From assembly GCF_020742175.1 (NCBI RefSeq), contig NZ_DYXM01000037.1:1-43651 (forward strand): a DNA stretch of 43,651 bases, in the 5' to 3' direction. A program made the translations under genes and the position numbers. This document shows positions 25,549-32,887 of this stretch, one piece after another. The stretch is from Dietzia timorensis (lineage in GTDB: Bacteria > Actinomycetota > Actinomycetes > Mycobacteriales > Mycobacteriaceae). Below the pieces are notes generated by a model. It did no database searches. It was not told the DNA's origin and worked only from the letters and a program-made list of their open reading frames with translations. Within the stretch, counting starts at the first letter, position 1; each line of letters begins with the position of its first letter.

Positions 25549-27357
25549 GTGGCCGGTGGATGGAAGCTAGCAATCGACTTCGGCACGTCCAATACGGCAG
25601 CGGCGCACACGTCGCCGCGAAGTGGCGAGGTCGAGCCGGTGGCGCTCACGCACGGCGGCAACCTATTGCCGTCGGCGGTGTACGCCGAGCCCAGCGGTGC
25701 GATCGCTGCGGGTGCCGCAGCGGCGAACCGTGCCGAGGGCGACGCTTCCGGGTTCATGCCCTTCCCGAAACGCGCCATCGGCAGCAGCTCTGTGCGGCTG
25801 CGCGACCGTGAGGTCGAGGTCGTCGATCTTTTCGCCGCCGTATTACACGTCGCCTACCGCTCGGCCTGTCGCAAACACGGCGAGGTCCCGCCGGAAAAGG
25901 TCGTGCTCACGCACCCGGAGGCCTGGGGCGATTCGGCGCTTTTTGCACTCAAGGAGGCGTCTCGTCGCGCTGGGATCGACCCCGATTCGCTGCTTTTCGT
26001 CTCCGAGCCGCGTGCCGCCGCCACCTATTACACGACCACCTCGAACCTGCAGCCGGGCGAGCGCATCGGCGTCTTCGACTTCGGCGGCGGAACCCTCGAC
26101 ATCGCCATCCTCGAGGCCGTCCCGGGCGGGGATTTCCGCATCCTCGCCGCGCGCGGCGACAACGGCATCGGCGGCCGTAACTTCGACGCGCTGATCCGTG
26201 AATGGGTCTTCGCCCAGCTCGACGATTCCAACCCCCCACTCGCCGAACACCTGCGCTCGAGCGCCTCTACCTCGTCGCTGCGCGCGCTCGATCTTTCGGT
26301 CCGGGCAGCCAAGGAGGTTCTCTCCGAGGAGGCATCGGCGACGATCTCGGTGTCGACGTCGGTGGGAAATGAGACGCTCCTGCTCACCCGCGCGGAATTC
26401 AACGGCCTCATCGACGCGGAGATCCAGCGCGCGGTCGAGCTCACCTGGCAGGCCATGTCTGACGGCGGAGTCGCACACAATGGTTTGCGGGCGCTATACC
26501 TCACTGGCGGATCGAGCCAGGTGCCGCTGATCCACTCGCGGCTGTCCGAATTCGCGCCGGTTGCCACCCTCGACGATCCGAAGACGGTCGTGGCCCAGGG
26601 CGCGCTCCTCGGCGCGCTCCGCGTCGAGCGTATGCAGTCTCCCGCGCAGTCCGAGGACAACAACTTCGCGCAGCACGGCTTCGCGCCGGCCCCCTCGATC
26701 GACGGGGCCGGGTCCGTGCAGGGACCTCAACACGCCGGCCACGGTCCCCACCAGCCGACATCCGGGATAGGCCAGACCCAAAAGAAGCGCACTGGTGGGC
26801 TCAGCGGCGGAAAACTGGCAGCCGCGATCGGCGCAGGTGTAGTGGCCGTCGCGGTCGCCATCGGCGGGACGTACTTCCTCACCAACGGCGGCCTCGGCGG
26901 CCCGGAATCCTTCGTCACCGATCCGGTGGGCGAAGGGCCCGAAGGCATCACCGCCGCTCTCCCGGAGGCGCTGCGTAACGTCACCACCTGCGAGGCGAAG
27001 GAGCAGTCCGCGCCGTCGGGGAAGAAGGTCCCAGGCGCCCAGTGCACCGTGGACAACGAGGCCGGCGCTCTCGGCGAGAAATCCTCGTACTCGTTCCCGG
27101 CCTACGCCGACGAGGTCGCCGCGAATTCCCTCGTCGACGAGCAGCGAGCCGACGCCTCGAACCCGGACAACAGAGTCAAGATCACGGAAATGACGTCGGA
27201 CAGCGGCAGTGTTCTCGGCTTCATACAAGAGGGGCAGGGATTCCTCTCGCTCCTCGTGGTCAACACGGAGAACCACTTGATCATCGACGCCATGTACCCG
27301 GGCGATGTCGCCACGGCAGAGACTTTGTGGGAGACGAGCGGGTTCGCTGCCATGTAG
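25549..27357 (+). CDS. Membrane-anchored Hsp70-like protein with extracytoplasmic C-terminus
   Basis: A 602-residue fusion-like protein. Residues 1-365 are an actin-fold Hsp70 nucleotide-binding domain: phosphate-1 loop LAIDFGTSNT, VFDFGGGTLDIAI and YLTGGSSQVPLI. The DnaK substrate-binding domain is missing. A Pro/His/Gln-rich linker (about 370-415) follows, then a transmembrane helix at about 423-443 (KLAAAIGAGVVAVAVAIGG), preceded by lysines, so the N-terminus is cytosolic. The 150-residue outer part has two cysteines (NVTTCEAKE; GAQCTVDNE) that could bridge. GTG 25549 has GGGAGG five bases upstream. Similar Hsp70-TM proteins occur in actinobacteria with unknown roles. It is convergent with an ECF sigma factor, with only 11 bases between the stops. 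Confidence 0.88.
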   Translation: MAGGWKLAIDFGTSNTAAAHTSPRSGEVEPVALTHGGNLLPSAVYAEPSGAIAAGAAAANRAEGDASGFMPFPKRAIGSSSVRLRDREVEVVDLFAAVLHVAYRSACRKHGEVPPEKVVLTHPEAWGDSALFALKEASRRAGIDPDSLLFVSEPRAAATYYTTTSNLQPGERIGVFDFGGGTLDIAILEAVPGGDFRILAARGDNGIGGRNFDALIREWVFAQLDDSNPPLAEHLRSSASTSSLRALDLSVRAAKEVLSEEASATISVSTSVGNETLLLTRAEFNGLIDAEIQRAVELTWQAMSDGGVAHNGLRALYLTGGSSQVPLIHSRLSEFAPVATLDDPKTVVAQGALLGALRVERMQSPAQSEDNNFAQHGFAPAPSIDGAGSVQGPQHAGHGPHQPTSGIGQTQKKRTGGLSGGKLAAAIGAGVVAVAVAIGGTYFLTNGGLGGPESFVTDPVGEGPEGITAALPEALRNVTTCEAKEQSAPSGKKVPGAQCTVDNEAGALGEKSSYSFPAYADEVAANSLVDEQRADASNPDNRVKITEMTSDSGSVLGFIQEGQGFLSLLVVNTENHLIIDAMYPGDVATAETLWETSGFAAM

Positions 27358-27368
27358 CGCGTGCCGCC

Positions 27369-27896
27369 CTACATCACGGGTTCGAGGATCTCCCGTAACT
27401 GGGTTCGCGCGCGATTGATGCGGCTCTTCACCGTCTGTACCGGCACTCCTTGGTGCGCGGCGATATCGGCGTAGGTGAGCTCGGCATATTCGCGCAGGAC
27501 GATTGCCTCGCGGAAAGCCTCGGGGAGCTTCGTCAGTGCAGACTGCACGGCCTCGACCACGGCGACCCGCTCATCGATGCGGGGAGCGCTGGAGGCGAGG
27601 TTGGTATCGATGTTCTCGTCGGGCATGTCCCGGCGCTTGCGGATGACCGCGAGCGCCGCGTTTGCGGCGATTCGGTGGATCCAGGTGGAGAACTTGGCGT
27701 CGCCGCGGAACTTGTCGAGGTTCTGCCAGGCGGCCGTCAGTGCATTCTGCAGGGCGTCCTCTGCGTCGTGCTGGTTCCCCGCAATGCGCAGGCAGACAGC
27801 CCACGTGCGCCCGCGGTAACGGCCGACGAGCTCTGCGAACGCGTTCTGATCGCCCGTCCGAGCGCGTTCGAGCAACTCGGTGTCGGTGGATTGCAA
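27369..27896 (-). CDS. ECF-family RNA polymerase sigma factor
   Basis: A 175-residue group 4 sigma factor. Region 2 runs from about 20 to 90 (FAELVGRYRGRTWAVCLRIA; HDAEDALQNALTAAWQNLDK; FSTWIHRIAANAALAVIRKR) and region 4 from about 120 to 170 (LPEAFREAIVLREYAELTYA; VPVQTVKSRINRARTQLREI). It redirects RNA polymerase to stress promoters. The start is TTG 27896 with AAGGGGA nine bases away. No anti-sigma gene follows, as the next gene is convergent. An acidic protein is encoded 25 bases upstream on the same strand, which makes it the only operon candidate for a partner. The identity among mycobacterial SigC/SigM-like factors is not resolved. Confidence 0.93.
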   Translation of the reverse strand: MQSTDTELLERARTGDQNAFAELVGRYRGRTWAVCLRIAGNQHDAEDALQNALTAAWQNLDKFRGDAKFSTWIHRIAANAALAVIRKRRDMPDENIDTNLASSAPRIDERVAVVEAVQSALTKLPEAFREAIVLREYAELTYADIAAHQGVPVQTVKSRINRARTQLREILEPVM

Positions 27897-27921
27897 GCCC
27901 GGTTCCCCTTCGTGTCAGTCG

Positions 27922-28392
27922 TCAGAACGCCGAAGGATCGTCTAAACCTGAGGCCCCTTCGTCCTGTTCGACGGTACCTAAGTCCGCGGAATCTGGATAG
28001 GGTTCGGTCAATTCCTGCTGGTCGATCGGCGTTTCCGGGGTCGCTAAAATGTCCGAGTCGAGTTCCGGAGAGTCAATGTCGTTCACATCCCCGTCGGTCT
28101 CCAGGTCGTCCTGGCCCAGGGGAGCGTCGCCCGGGGCGGAGGGATCGTCGTCGAACTCCGACAGGTCGACGTCATCGCCTGCGGGATCCGGCACGTCGCC
28201 GTCATCGGCGAGATCCGGGTCCGAGGCCAGGTCGGCGTCACCGGGGACTTCGATGTCCTCGACGGGCGGGGTTGAGGGGTCGACGGCCACGGAGACCGCC
28301 TGCTCCCAGAAGTCGGCCGGCAGGTCCGCCGGTGCGAGCTCGGAAAGCCCGAGCCCGTCGTCTGCCGGAGTTGGTTCCGGTTGTGTGTTCAC
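27922..28392 (-). CDS. Acidic low-complexity protein upstream of the sigma factor
   Basis: A 156-residue protein with about one third Asp/Glu and almost no Lys or Arg. There is no signal peptide and no transmembrane helix. One more ordered piece lies at the N-terminus (LSELAPADLPADFWEQAVSV, with a Trp and Phe), while residues of about 40-150 are disordered-looking repeats of the type DPDLADDGDVPDPAGDD. GTG 28392 follows GGAG by eight bases. The sigma-factor start is 25 bases after its stop, so they are probably co-transcribed. A role in holding the sigma factor is possible because acidic partners can cover its basic DNA-binding faces, but this is a guess. An inverted repeat lies 66 bases upstream. 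Confidence 0.7.
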   Translation of the reverse strand: MNTQPEPTPADDGLGLSELAPADLPADFWEQAVSVAVDPSTPPVEDIEVPGDADLASDPDLADDGDVPDPAGDDVDLSEFDDDPSAPGDAPLGQDDLETDGDVNDIDSPELDSDILATPETPIDQQELTEPYPDSADLGTVEQDEGASGLDDPSAF

Positions 28393-28457
28393 TGCACGTT
28401 CTCCAATGCAGGTTCAGCGGTAGCTGCACAATGCGTTCCGCGTGATGGGTATAGCTG

Positions 28458-28473
28458 ATCTGAACATTCAGAT
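28458..28473. promoter_or_regulatory. Perfect 7-bp inverted repeat upstream of the acidic-protein/sigma operon
   Basis: ATCTGAA, CA, TTCAGAT: a 16-bp near-perfect palindrome, 66 bases before the GTG at 28392. Its size and location suit an operator for a dimeric regulator. No known box is recognised. Confidence 0.5.
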
Positions 28474-28558
28474 GCACCGGGCGGTCTCAATGTTCCGAAC
28501 GGATTCCCCATTCTTTACCACGCAAAGAAAATCGGAGAACTCGAAGCCCTCTACCTGC

Positions 28559-28593
28559 AAAAAAGTGTGGGGCACCCGAGGGTACCCCGCACT
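28559..28593 (-). terminator. Intrinsic terminator after the L,D-transpeptidase gene
   Basis: On the minus strand, a 14-bp stem (28593-28580 with 28577-28564, one mismatch and one G-U pair) is followed by six T. It sits 36 bases past the stop of the L,D-transpeptidase gene. Confidence 0.88.
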
Positions 28594-28628
28594 GTGAATA
28601 ACCATCTGCCAGATGGCGTGGCCAAAAA

Positions 28629-29996
28629 CTAGAAGTCGGCCTGTCCGGTCTGCCATTCCTCCCAGGGAATGTTCCAGTCGCCGTTGGCCCAAGGTTCGAG
28701 CTCGGGTCCGCCGGTGTTGAGGACCTGCAGCACGTCTCCGGCCACGGCCCAGTCGTAGTAGATCTGGGCATTGGCGGGCGAAAGGTTGAGGCAGCCGTGC
28801 GAGGTGTTCTGCACACCCTGTGCCCAGATGTTGTCGAGGGCGTGGGTGTAGATGCCGTCGTTGGACAGGCGCACGCCGTGCGCGACTGTCGTCTTGTAGC
28901 CGCCGTTTTCGATCGGGAATCCGTAGGTCTCTGAATCCATCACGACGCTCGGGGACTTGTCGAGCACCGTGTAGGTACCCTCCGGGGTCCAGAAGTGCAT
29001 CGATACGCCGTTGTGCGTCTCGTAGCCGCCCTTGCCCATCGAGGTCGGCAGCTCGCCGATGAGCTCGCCGTTTTCATACATGCGCAGGATCTTGTCGGAA
29101 TCGTCGACAATCGCCTCGCGCTTCGCGCCGATAGTGAAGTTCGCGGTCTGGCGCTCTCCACCGCCGTACATGCCCTCGCCGAGATCAACGCCGGCCATGT
29201 CGATGTCCACGGACACGTTCGTGCCCGACGGGTAGTACTCGCGCGGGCGCCAGTCCGCCTGGTTCGGGGAGATCCAGTACCAGCTGCCCTCGACGTCGGG
29301 GTTGTCGGTCTCGACCTTCATGTGCTCCTCGGCCGCCTTGCGATCGGTCGGAGCCTGGTCGAATCGGACGGACATCACAAGGCCGACGCCGTATTCACGG
29401 TTGCTCTCGATCGAGCCGCCGCCCGAGGACATCAGCGTCGGGGTGGCGATGTAGTCGGGACTGACGACAGTGAAGTCGCGCGTCTCGGACCGGGACTTGC
29501 CGTCCTCGCCCGCGTAGGTCACCTGTGCGGTGTAGTGCTGTCCGAAGTCCAGTGGTCCATCGGGGGTCCACGAGGTGTCGTCCTCGGACACCGTTCCGGC
29601 GACTGCATTGGGATCGTTGGCGGGAATGAGGTCCGCCGATTCCTCGGCGGTGGTCGACGTCGCCTCGGCGTCCGCGCCGGACGCCTCGTCCTCCGGCTGC
29701 GCGAGTGATGAGACGTTCGCTGCCGGGGTCGGGCCCGAGTACTCGCCCGGCTGGCTCGGGACCATCACGACTTCTTCGATCGTGCCGTCCTCGACGGAGA
29801 TCTCGGCGCCATTGGGTTCGACATCGGCGGCGTCTTCGTCGAAAGAGTAATTGACCGTGGCAGGCGTCGTCTGCTCCTGGGCCTGGTCGTCGCCGTTCCC
29901 TCCATCCGTCGGGATGGTGCAGCCTCCAAGGGCAAGGGCGGCGATAGCTGTCATCACGGCCGCTGAATACGTTGCCCGCTGGCGGAGCCTTCTCAT
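28629..29996 (-). CDS. L,D-transpeptidase lipoprotein (Ig domains + YkuD)
   Basis: A 455-residue lipoprotein that forms 3-3 peptidoglycan cross-links and resists most penicillins. The lipobox is ALALGGC (Cys26). An acidic linker follows, then two Ig-like domains (about 60-190 and 195-290) and the YkuD catalytic domain with His400 and Cys402 in TSHGCLNLS. The Ser/His-rich approach (VAHGVRLSNDGIYTHALD) and the C-terminal Trp-rich extension (WANGDWNIPWEEWQ) match the mycobacterial LdtMt2 layout. It is monocistronic with its own terminator and a 540-bp upstream region. A stand-alone Ig-like lipoprotein is encoded at 23896. Confidence 0.94.
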   Translation of the reverse strand: MRRLRQRATYSAAVMTAIAALALGGCTIPTDGGNGDDQAQEQTTPATVNYSFDEDAADVEPNGAEISVEDGTIEEVVMVPSQPGEYSGPTPAANVSSLAQPEDEASGADAEATSTTAEESADLIPANDPNAVAGTVSEDDTSWTPDGPLDFGQHYTAQVTYAGEDGKSRSETRDFTVVSPDYIATPTLMSSGGGSIESNREYGVGLVMSVRFDQAPTDRKAAEEHMKVETDNPDVEGSWYWISPNQADWRPREYYPSGTNVSVDIDMAGVDLGEGMYGGGERQTANFTIGAKREAIVDDSDKILRMYENGELIGELPTSMGKGGYETHNGVSMHFWTPEGTYTVLDKSPSVVMDSETYGFPIENGGYKTTVAHGVRLSNDGIYTHALDNIWAQGVQNTSHGCLNLSPANAQIYYDWAVAGDVLQVLNTGGPELEPWANGDWNIPWEEWQTGQADF

Positions 29997-30536
29997 CGTG
30001 CTTAACCTCTGATCGAAATTGCTCGTTGATAGTTCTGTCGTACTAATCGTGCGTATGTCGTTATGTCGTCTCGCACGTGCCGGGCAAAAGTGTAGGAGCC
30101 GCGGACGGGAACGCCGCTTCCGGCGCCCGTGCCCACTTCCGACATCTGCTTGCCGACAGCGTGGTTCCCGACTTATTCATTTGGATTCTGCGCCGAAGGA
30201 GAATGTTCCTCCGCCCCCTCGTGGGGCCTGTTCGTTTATCTCGACCGATGTGCGCAGCGTTTCCTATTGTGCCGTCTCGGTCTCCAGTATCCAAGCTCGC
30301 GCCACGCGTTCGCCACTCGTTTATACAGTTGTTATCTGCCAATATGAGTATTTACTTATTGAATTCACGTGTTGCGTCCGGTAATTTCGCACCGACCAGT
30401 GCCGAGGGTCGGATGTTACAAAAGTGACTAGTGTGAATAATCACATGTATTCCTTCCCCGACTCCGAGCATGGGGTAGTTCGGCGGGGCCATCTCGAGGC
30501 GGCTGCGGCAACGCGCGGAAGTGGTAGACCGGGGGC
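29997..30536. other. 540-bp gene-free region, relatively AT-rich
   Basis: This is the longest gap in the window and is visibly richer in A/T than its flanks. The open frames in it (up to about 120 codons) have codon use unlike the neighbours and no ribosome sites, so I call no gene. Contents: a tandem TATGTCGT pair at 30054-30069, with a further TGTCGT near 30036; a GC hairpin at 30106-30129; and a TGTGA-ATAA-TCACA palindrome at 30432-30445. It must hold the promoter of the L,D-transpeptidase and the promoter of the gene at 30537. A small RNA is possible. Confidence 0.6.
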
Positions 30537-31190
30537 ATGTCTCATTACACGATCATCGGCGGCCACGGGAAAATCGCACTGCGCGCCGCTCGTTTGCTCA
30601 CAGACCATGGCGATTCGGTCACGTCCATCATCCGTAATCCCGACCACGCCGACGACGTCAAGGAGGTCGGGGCCGACCCGACTGTTCTCGATATCGAAAG
30701 CGCCGGCGTCGACGCCCTCACCGAGGCCTTCAACGGCACCGACGCGGTGATCTTCTCCGCCGGCGCCGGGGGCGGCAATCCGGACCGCACCTACGCCGTC
30801 GACCGTGACGCGGCCATCCGCTCGATGGACGCCGCACAGGCCGCCGGGGTGGAGCGCTTTATCATCGTTTCGTATGACGGCGCCGGTCCGAATCACGGCG
30901 TGGACCCCGAGGATTCGTTCTATCCCTACGCGGAGGCCAAGGCCGCGGCGGATGAGCACCTGCGGGGAACCAAGCTCAAGTGGACGATTCTCGGGCCCGG
31001 CATGCTCACCCTCGACGAGCCGACGGACTCGATCGGTGTCGGCGAGGACAAGCGCGAGGACCGCAAGACCAGCCGCGGAAACGTCGCCGCTGTCATCGCG
31101 GCCTGCCTCCATCGCCCGGACACCGAGAACCGCACGATCGAGTTCTCCGATGGTCCGACTCCAATCGGCGAGGCGCTTACCCGCGAATAG
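30537..31190 (+). CDS. NAD(P)-binding oxidoreductase (NmrA/YwnB-like SDR)
   Basis: A 217-residue atypical short-chain dehydrogenase fold. The N-terminal nucleotide-binding loop is IIGGHGKIALRAARLL, with NADP preference suggested by IIRNPDH. Further typical blocks are TDAVIFSAGAGGG, ERFIIVSYDGAG, YPYAEAKAAADEHLRG and LKWTILGPGML. The catalytic Tyr/Lys of classical SDRs is replaced by the NAD(P)H-binding family pattern, so it may be a redox sensor or a reductase of unknown substrate. ATG 30537 is preceded by a weak GGGGG. It runs 14 bases into the convergent aminotransferase gene. Confidence 0.88.
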   Translation: MSHYTIIGGHGKIALRAARLLTDHGDSVTSIIRNPDHADDVKEVGADPTVLDIESAGVDALTEAFNGTDAVIFSAGAGGGNPDRTYAVDRDAAIRSMDAAQAAGVERFIIVSYDGAGPNHGVDPEDSFYPYAEAKAAADEHLRGTKLKWTILGPGMLTLDEPTDSIGVGEDKREDRKTSRGNVAAVIAACLHRPDTENRTIEFSDGPTPIGEALTRE

Positions 31191-32349
31191 GCAGTGTGGC
31201 CAGGCGCTCCGCGGCCTCGCCGAGGACCTCGGGGCGCTTGCAGAACGCGAAGCGCGTCAGGTGCGACCACTCTGCGGCGCTCCCGGCGTCGACGAACGGG
31301 GAGAACGGCACCGCAGCGACGCCGATCTCACCCGGCATCCTGCGGCACAGTTCCGCCGCATCGGCATAGCCGAGCGGCCGGGCATCTGCGACGAGGAAAT
31401 ACGTTCCCACGCAGTGTGAGACCCCCATGCCGAGTCCGGTGAGCGCCGCACGAAGCTGGTCTCGCTGCGCCTGCAGCTGCGCCCGCAATTCGCCGATCCA
31501 CGCCTGCTCGTGCTCGAGCGCGTGCGCGACGGCGAGCTGCAGCGGCGTGCCGGAGGAGAAGCTGAGATATTGCTTGGCCGCCGTTGCGCCGGCGATCAGC
31601 TCCGCGGGCGCGGTGATCCACCCGATCTTCCAGCCCGTGCAGCTCAGTGATTTTGCGGCGCTCGACACACGCACGGTCCGCTCCCGCATGCCCTCGAACC
31701 GTGCGATGGACCGGTGCCGGGCACCGTCGAACACGAGGTGCTCATAGACCTCGTCGGAAATGGCGATGATGTCGTGATCGCGGCACTCCGCCGCGATCGC
31801 CTCGAGATCCCCATCGGAGAGCACGGCCCCGGTGGGATTGTGCGGGGAATTGACGATGACGGCGGACGTCGCATCTGAACACGCGGCCGCCAGCGCGTCA
31901 CGATCGAGGACGAAGGTATCGCCCGCCGGAACGAGCGGGACGGTCCGCCGTCGTGCACCGGCCAGGTCGACGCACGCGGCGTAGGAGTCGTAATACGGCT
32001 CGATCACCACGACCTCGGAGCCGGGTTCGACGAGCCCGAGCAGCGACGCCGCGATGCCCTCGGTCGCGCCGACCGTCACGAGGATCTCCGTGTCCGGGTC
32101 GTAGATGAGCCCCTCGTCGCGGGCGATCTGCCTGGACACCGCGTTCCGAAGCTCCGGAACCCCTCGACCGGGAGCGTATTGATTGTGGCCGCCGGCGGCG
32201 ATCACGTCGGCCGCCACCTGCAGCATCGACGCCGGACCCTCGGTGTCCGGAAACCCCTGCCCGAGATTGATCGCCTGATGCATGCGCGCGGCGTCGGAGA
32301 CCTCGGCAAAAATCGTCGACGCGTGGGGGCGGAGCCGCTGAACCGTCAT
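31177..32349 (-). CDS. PLP-dependent class I/II aminotransferase (possible N-succinyldiaminopimelate aminotransferase)
   Basis: A 390-residue fold-type I aminotransferase. Hallmarks are INLGQGFPDTEGP, NQYAPGRGVPELRNAV, VTVGATEGIAASLLGLVEPG, NSPHNPTGAVLSD and the PLP lysine Lys233 in SSAAKSLSCTGWKIGW. The INLGQGFPD/TGWKIGW signature is shared by methionine aminotransferase YbdL, kynurenine aminotransferases and the mycobacterial protein annotated DapC (Rv0858c). Lysine pathway use would match dapA at 1161, but substrate cannot be decided here. The start ATG 32349 has no ribosome site; a TACACT box ends seven bases upstream, so it is probably leaderless. Confidence 0.9.
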   Translation of the reverse strand: MTVQRLRPHASTIFAEVSDAARMHQAINLGQGFPDTEGPASMLQVAADVIAAGGHNQYAPGRGVPELRNAVSRQIARDEGLIYDPDTEILVTVGATEGIAASLLGLVEPGSEVVVIEPYYDSYAACVDLAGARRRTVPLVPAGDTFVLDRDALAAACSDATSAVIVNSPHNPTGAVLSDGDLEAIAAECRDHDIIAISDEVYEHLVFDGARHRSIARFEGMRERTVRVSSAAKSLSCTGWKIGWITAPAELIAGATAAKQYLSFSSGTPLQLAVAHALEHEQAWIGELRAQLQAQRDQLRAALTGLGMGVSHCVGTYFLVADARPLGYADAAELCRRMPGEIGVAAVPFSPFVDAGSAAEWSHLTRFAFCKRPEVLGEAAERLATLPIRG

Positions 32350-32356
32350 GTGGCCC

Positions 32357-32362
32357 AGTGTA
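32357..32362 (-). promoter_or_regulatory. -10 element of a leaderless aminotransferase transcript
   Basis: On the minus strand TACACT is followed by seven bases and then ATG 32349, so transcription would begin at the A of the start codon. This matches the absent ribosome site. It shares a 37-bp spacer with the divergent Rieske gene. Confidence 0.6.
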
Positions 32363-32372
32363 GGGCGAGGAC

Positions 32373-32378
32373 TAGCAT
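32373..32378 (+). promoter_or_regulatory. -10 element of a leaderless Rieske-protein transcript
   Basis: TAGCAT is followed by eight bases and then ATG 32387; no ribosome site is present. The upstream bases of this promoter overlap the oppositely directed one. Confidence 0.55.
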
Positions 32379-32386
32379 CTTTAGAC

Positions 32387-32887
32387 ATGGGCAAGGAACA
32401 CGATGTCGATCGCCAAACCGCCACTGCCACTACCGCGCCGGACGTGATGCCGGCGCCGTGCTCGCGGCGCGCGCTGTTGGCGGGGATCCCGGGCCTTGTG
32501 GTCTTCCCCGGCGCGTTGGCCGCCTGCTCGGGCGCGCTGTCCCAGGGGGAGGCGCAGTCCACTGCCCAGACCACGGTTTTGGTCCCCGAAACCACGCTGG
32601 CCGCCTCCGATGTCCCCGTCGGGGGAGCCACCATCGTCGACGCCGGCGACGAGGCCGGCTCCGTGGTCGTCGCGCAGCCGACCGCCGGAGAATTCGTCGC
32701 GTTTTCCACCGCCTGCACCCACCAGGGCGCGAAGACCAAACTGGTCGGCGAGACGTCGTTGCGGTGCCCGCTGCACGGTTCACAGTTCGACGCCACTACG
32801 GGCGAGGTCACCAATCCGCCCGCCGCTCGTCCACTGGACGAGGTAGCGGTCCGCGCCGAAGGGGATCAGCTGGTGGTCGGGGAGTGA
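32387..32887 (+). CDS. Tat-type Rieske [2Fe-2S] lipoprotein
   Basis: A 166-residue exported iron-sulphur protein. Twin arginines 27-28 in CSRRALLAGIPG and lipobox ALAAC with Cys47 suggest a Tat-exported lipoprotein. The cluster ligands are Cys110 and His112 (STACTHQG) and Cys127 and His130 (LRCPLHGSQFD), with the usual spacing of the Rieske fold; a folded cluster would explain the Tat route. It should move electrons at the outer face of the membrane; the partner is unknown. It is not the bc1-complex subunit, which has three helices. GTGA overlap with pnuC shows coupling. The frame stays open upstream to 32348, but ATG 32387 gives the right signal peptide. Confidence 0.9.
   Translation: MGKEHDVDRQTATATTAPDVMPAPCSRRALLAGIPGLVVFPGALAACSGALSQGEAQSTAQTTVLVPETTLAASDVPVGGATIVDAGDEAGSVVVAQPTAGEFVAFSTACTHQGAKTKLVGETSLRCPLHGSQFDATTGEVTNPPAARPLDEVAVRAEGDQLVVGE

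Noticed and set aside
25161..25778. N-terminal extension of ferritin
   Set aside because: The extension overlaps the Hsp70 gene in antisense; ferritin has its normal start and ribosome site at 25160.
29997..30200. Cyclic di-AMP (ydaO) riboswitch before the L,D-transpeptidase gene
   Set aside because: Such riboswitches precede wall-enzyme genes in actinobacteria, but the conserved blocks are not present on the minus strand here.
30432..30445. CRP/GlxR-type site TGTGA-ATAA-TCACA
   Set aside because: The half-sites are right but the spacer is four rather than six bases, so a GlxR/CRP call is not supported.
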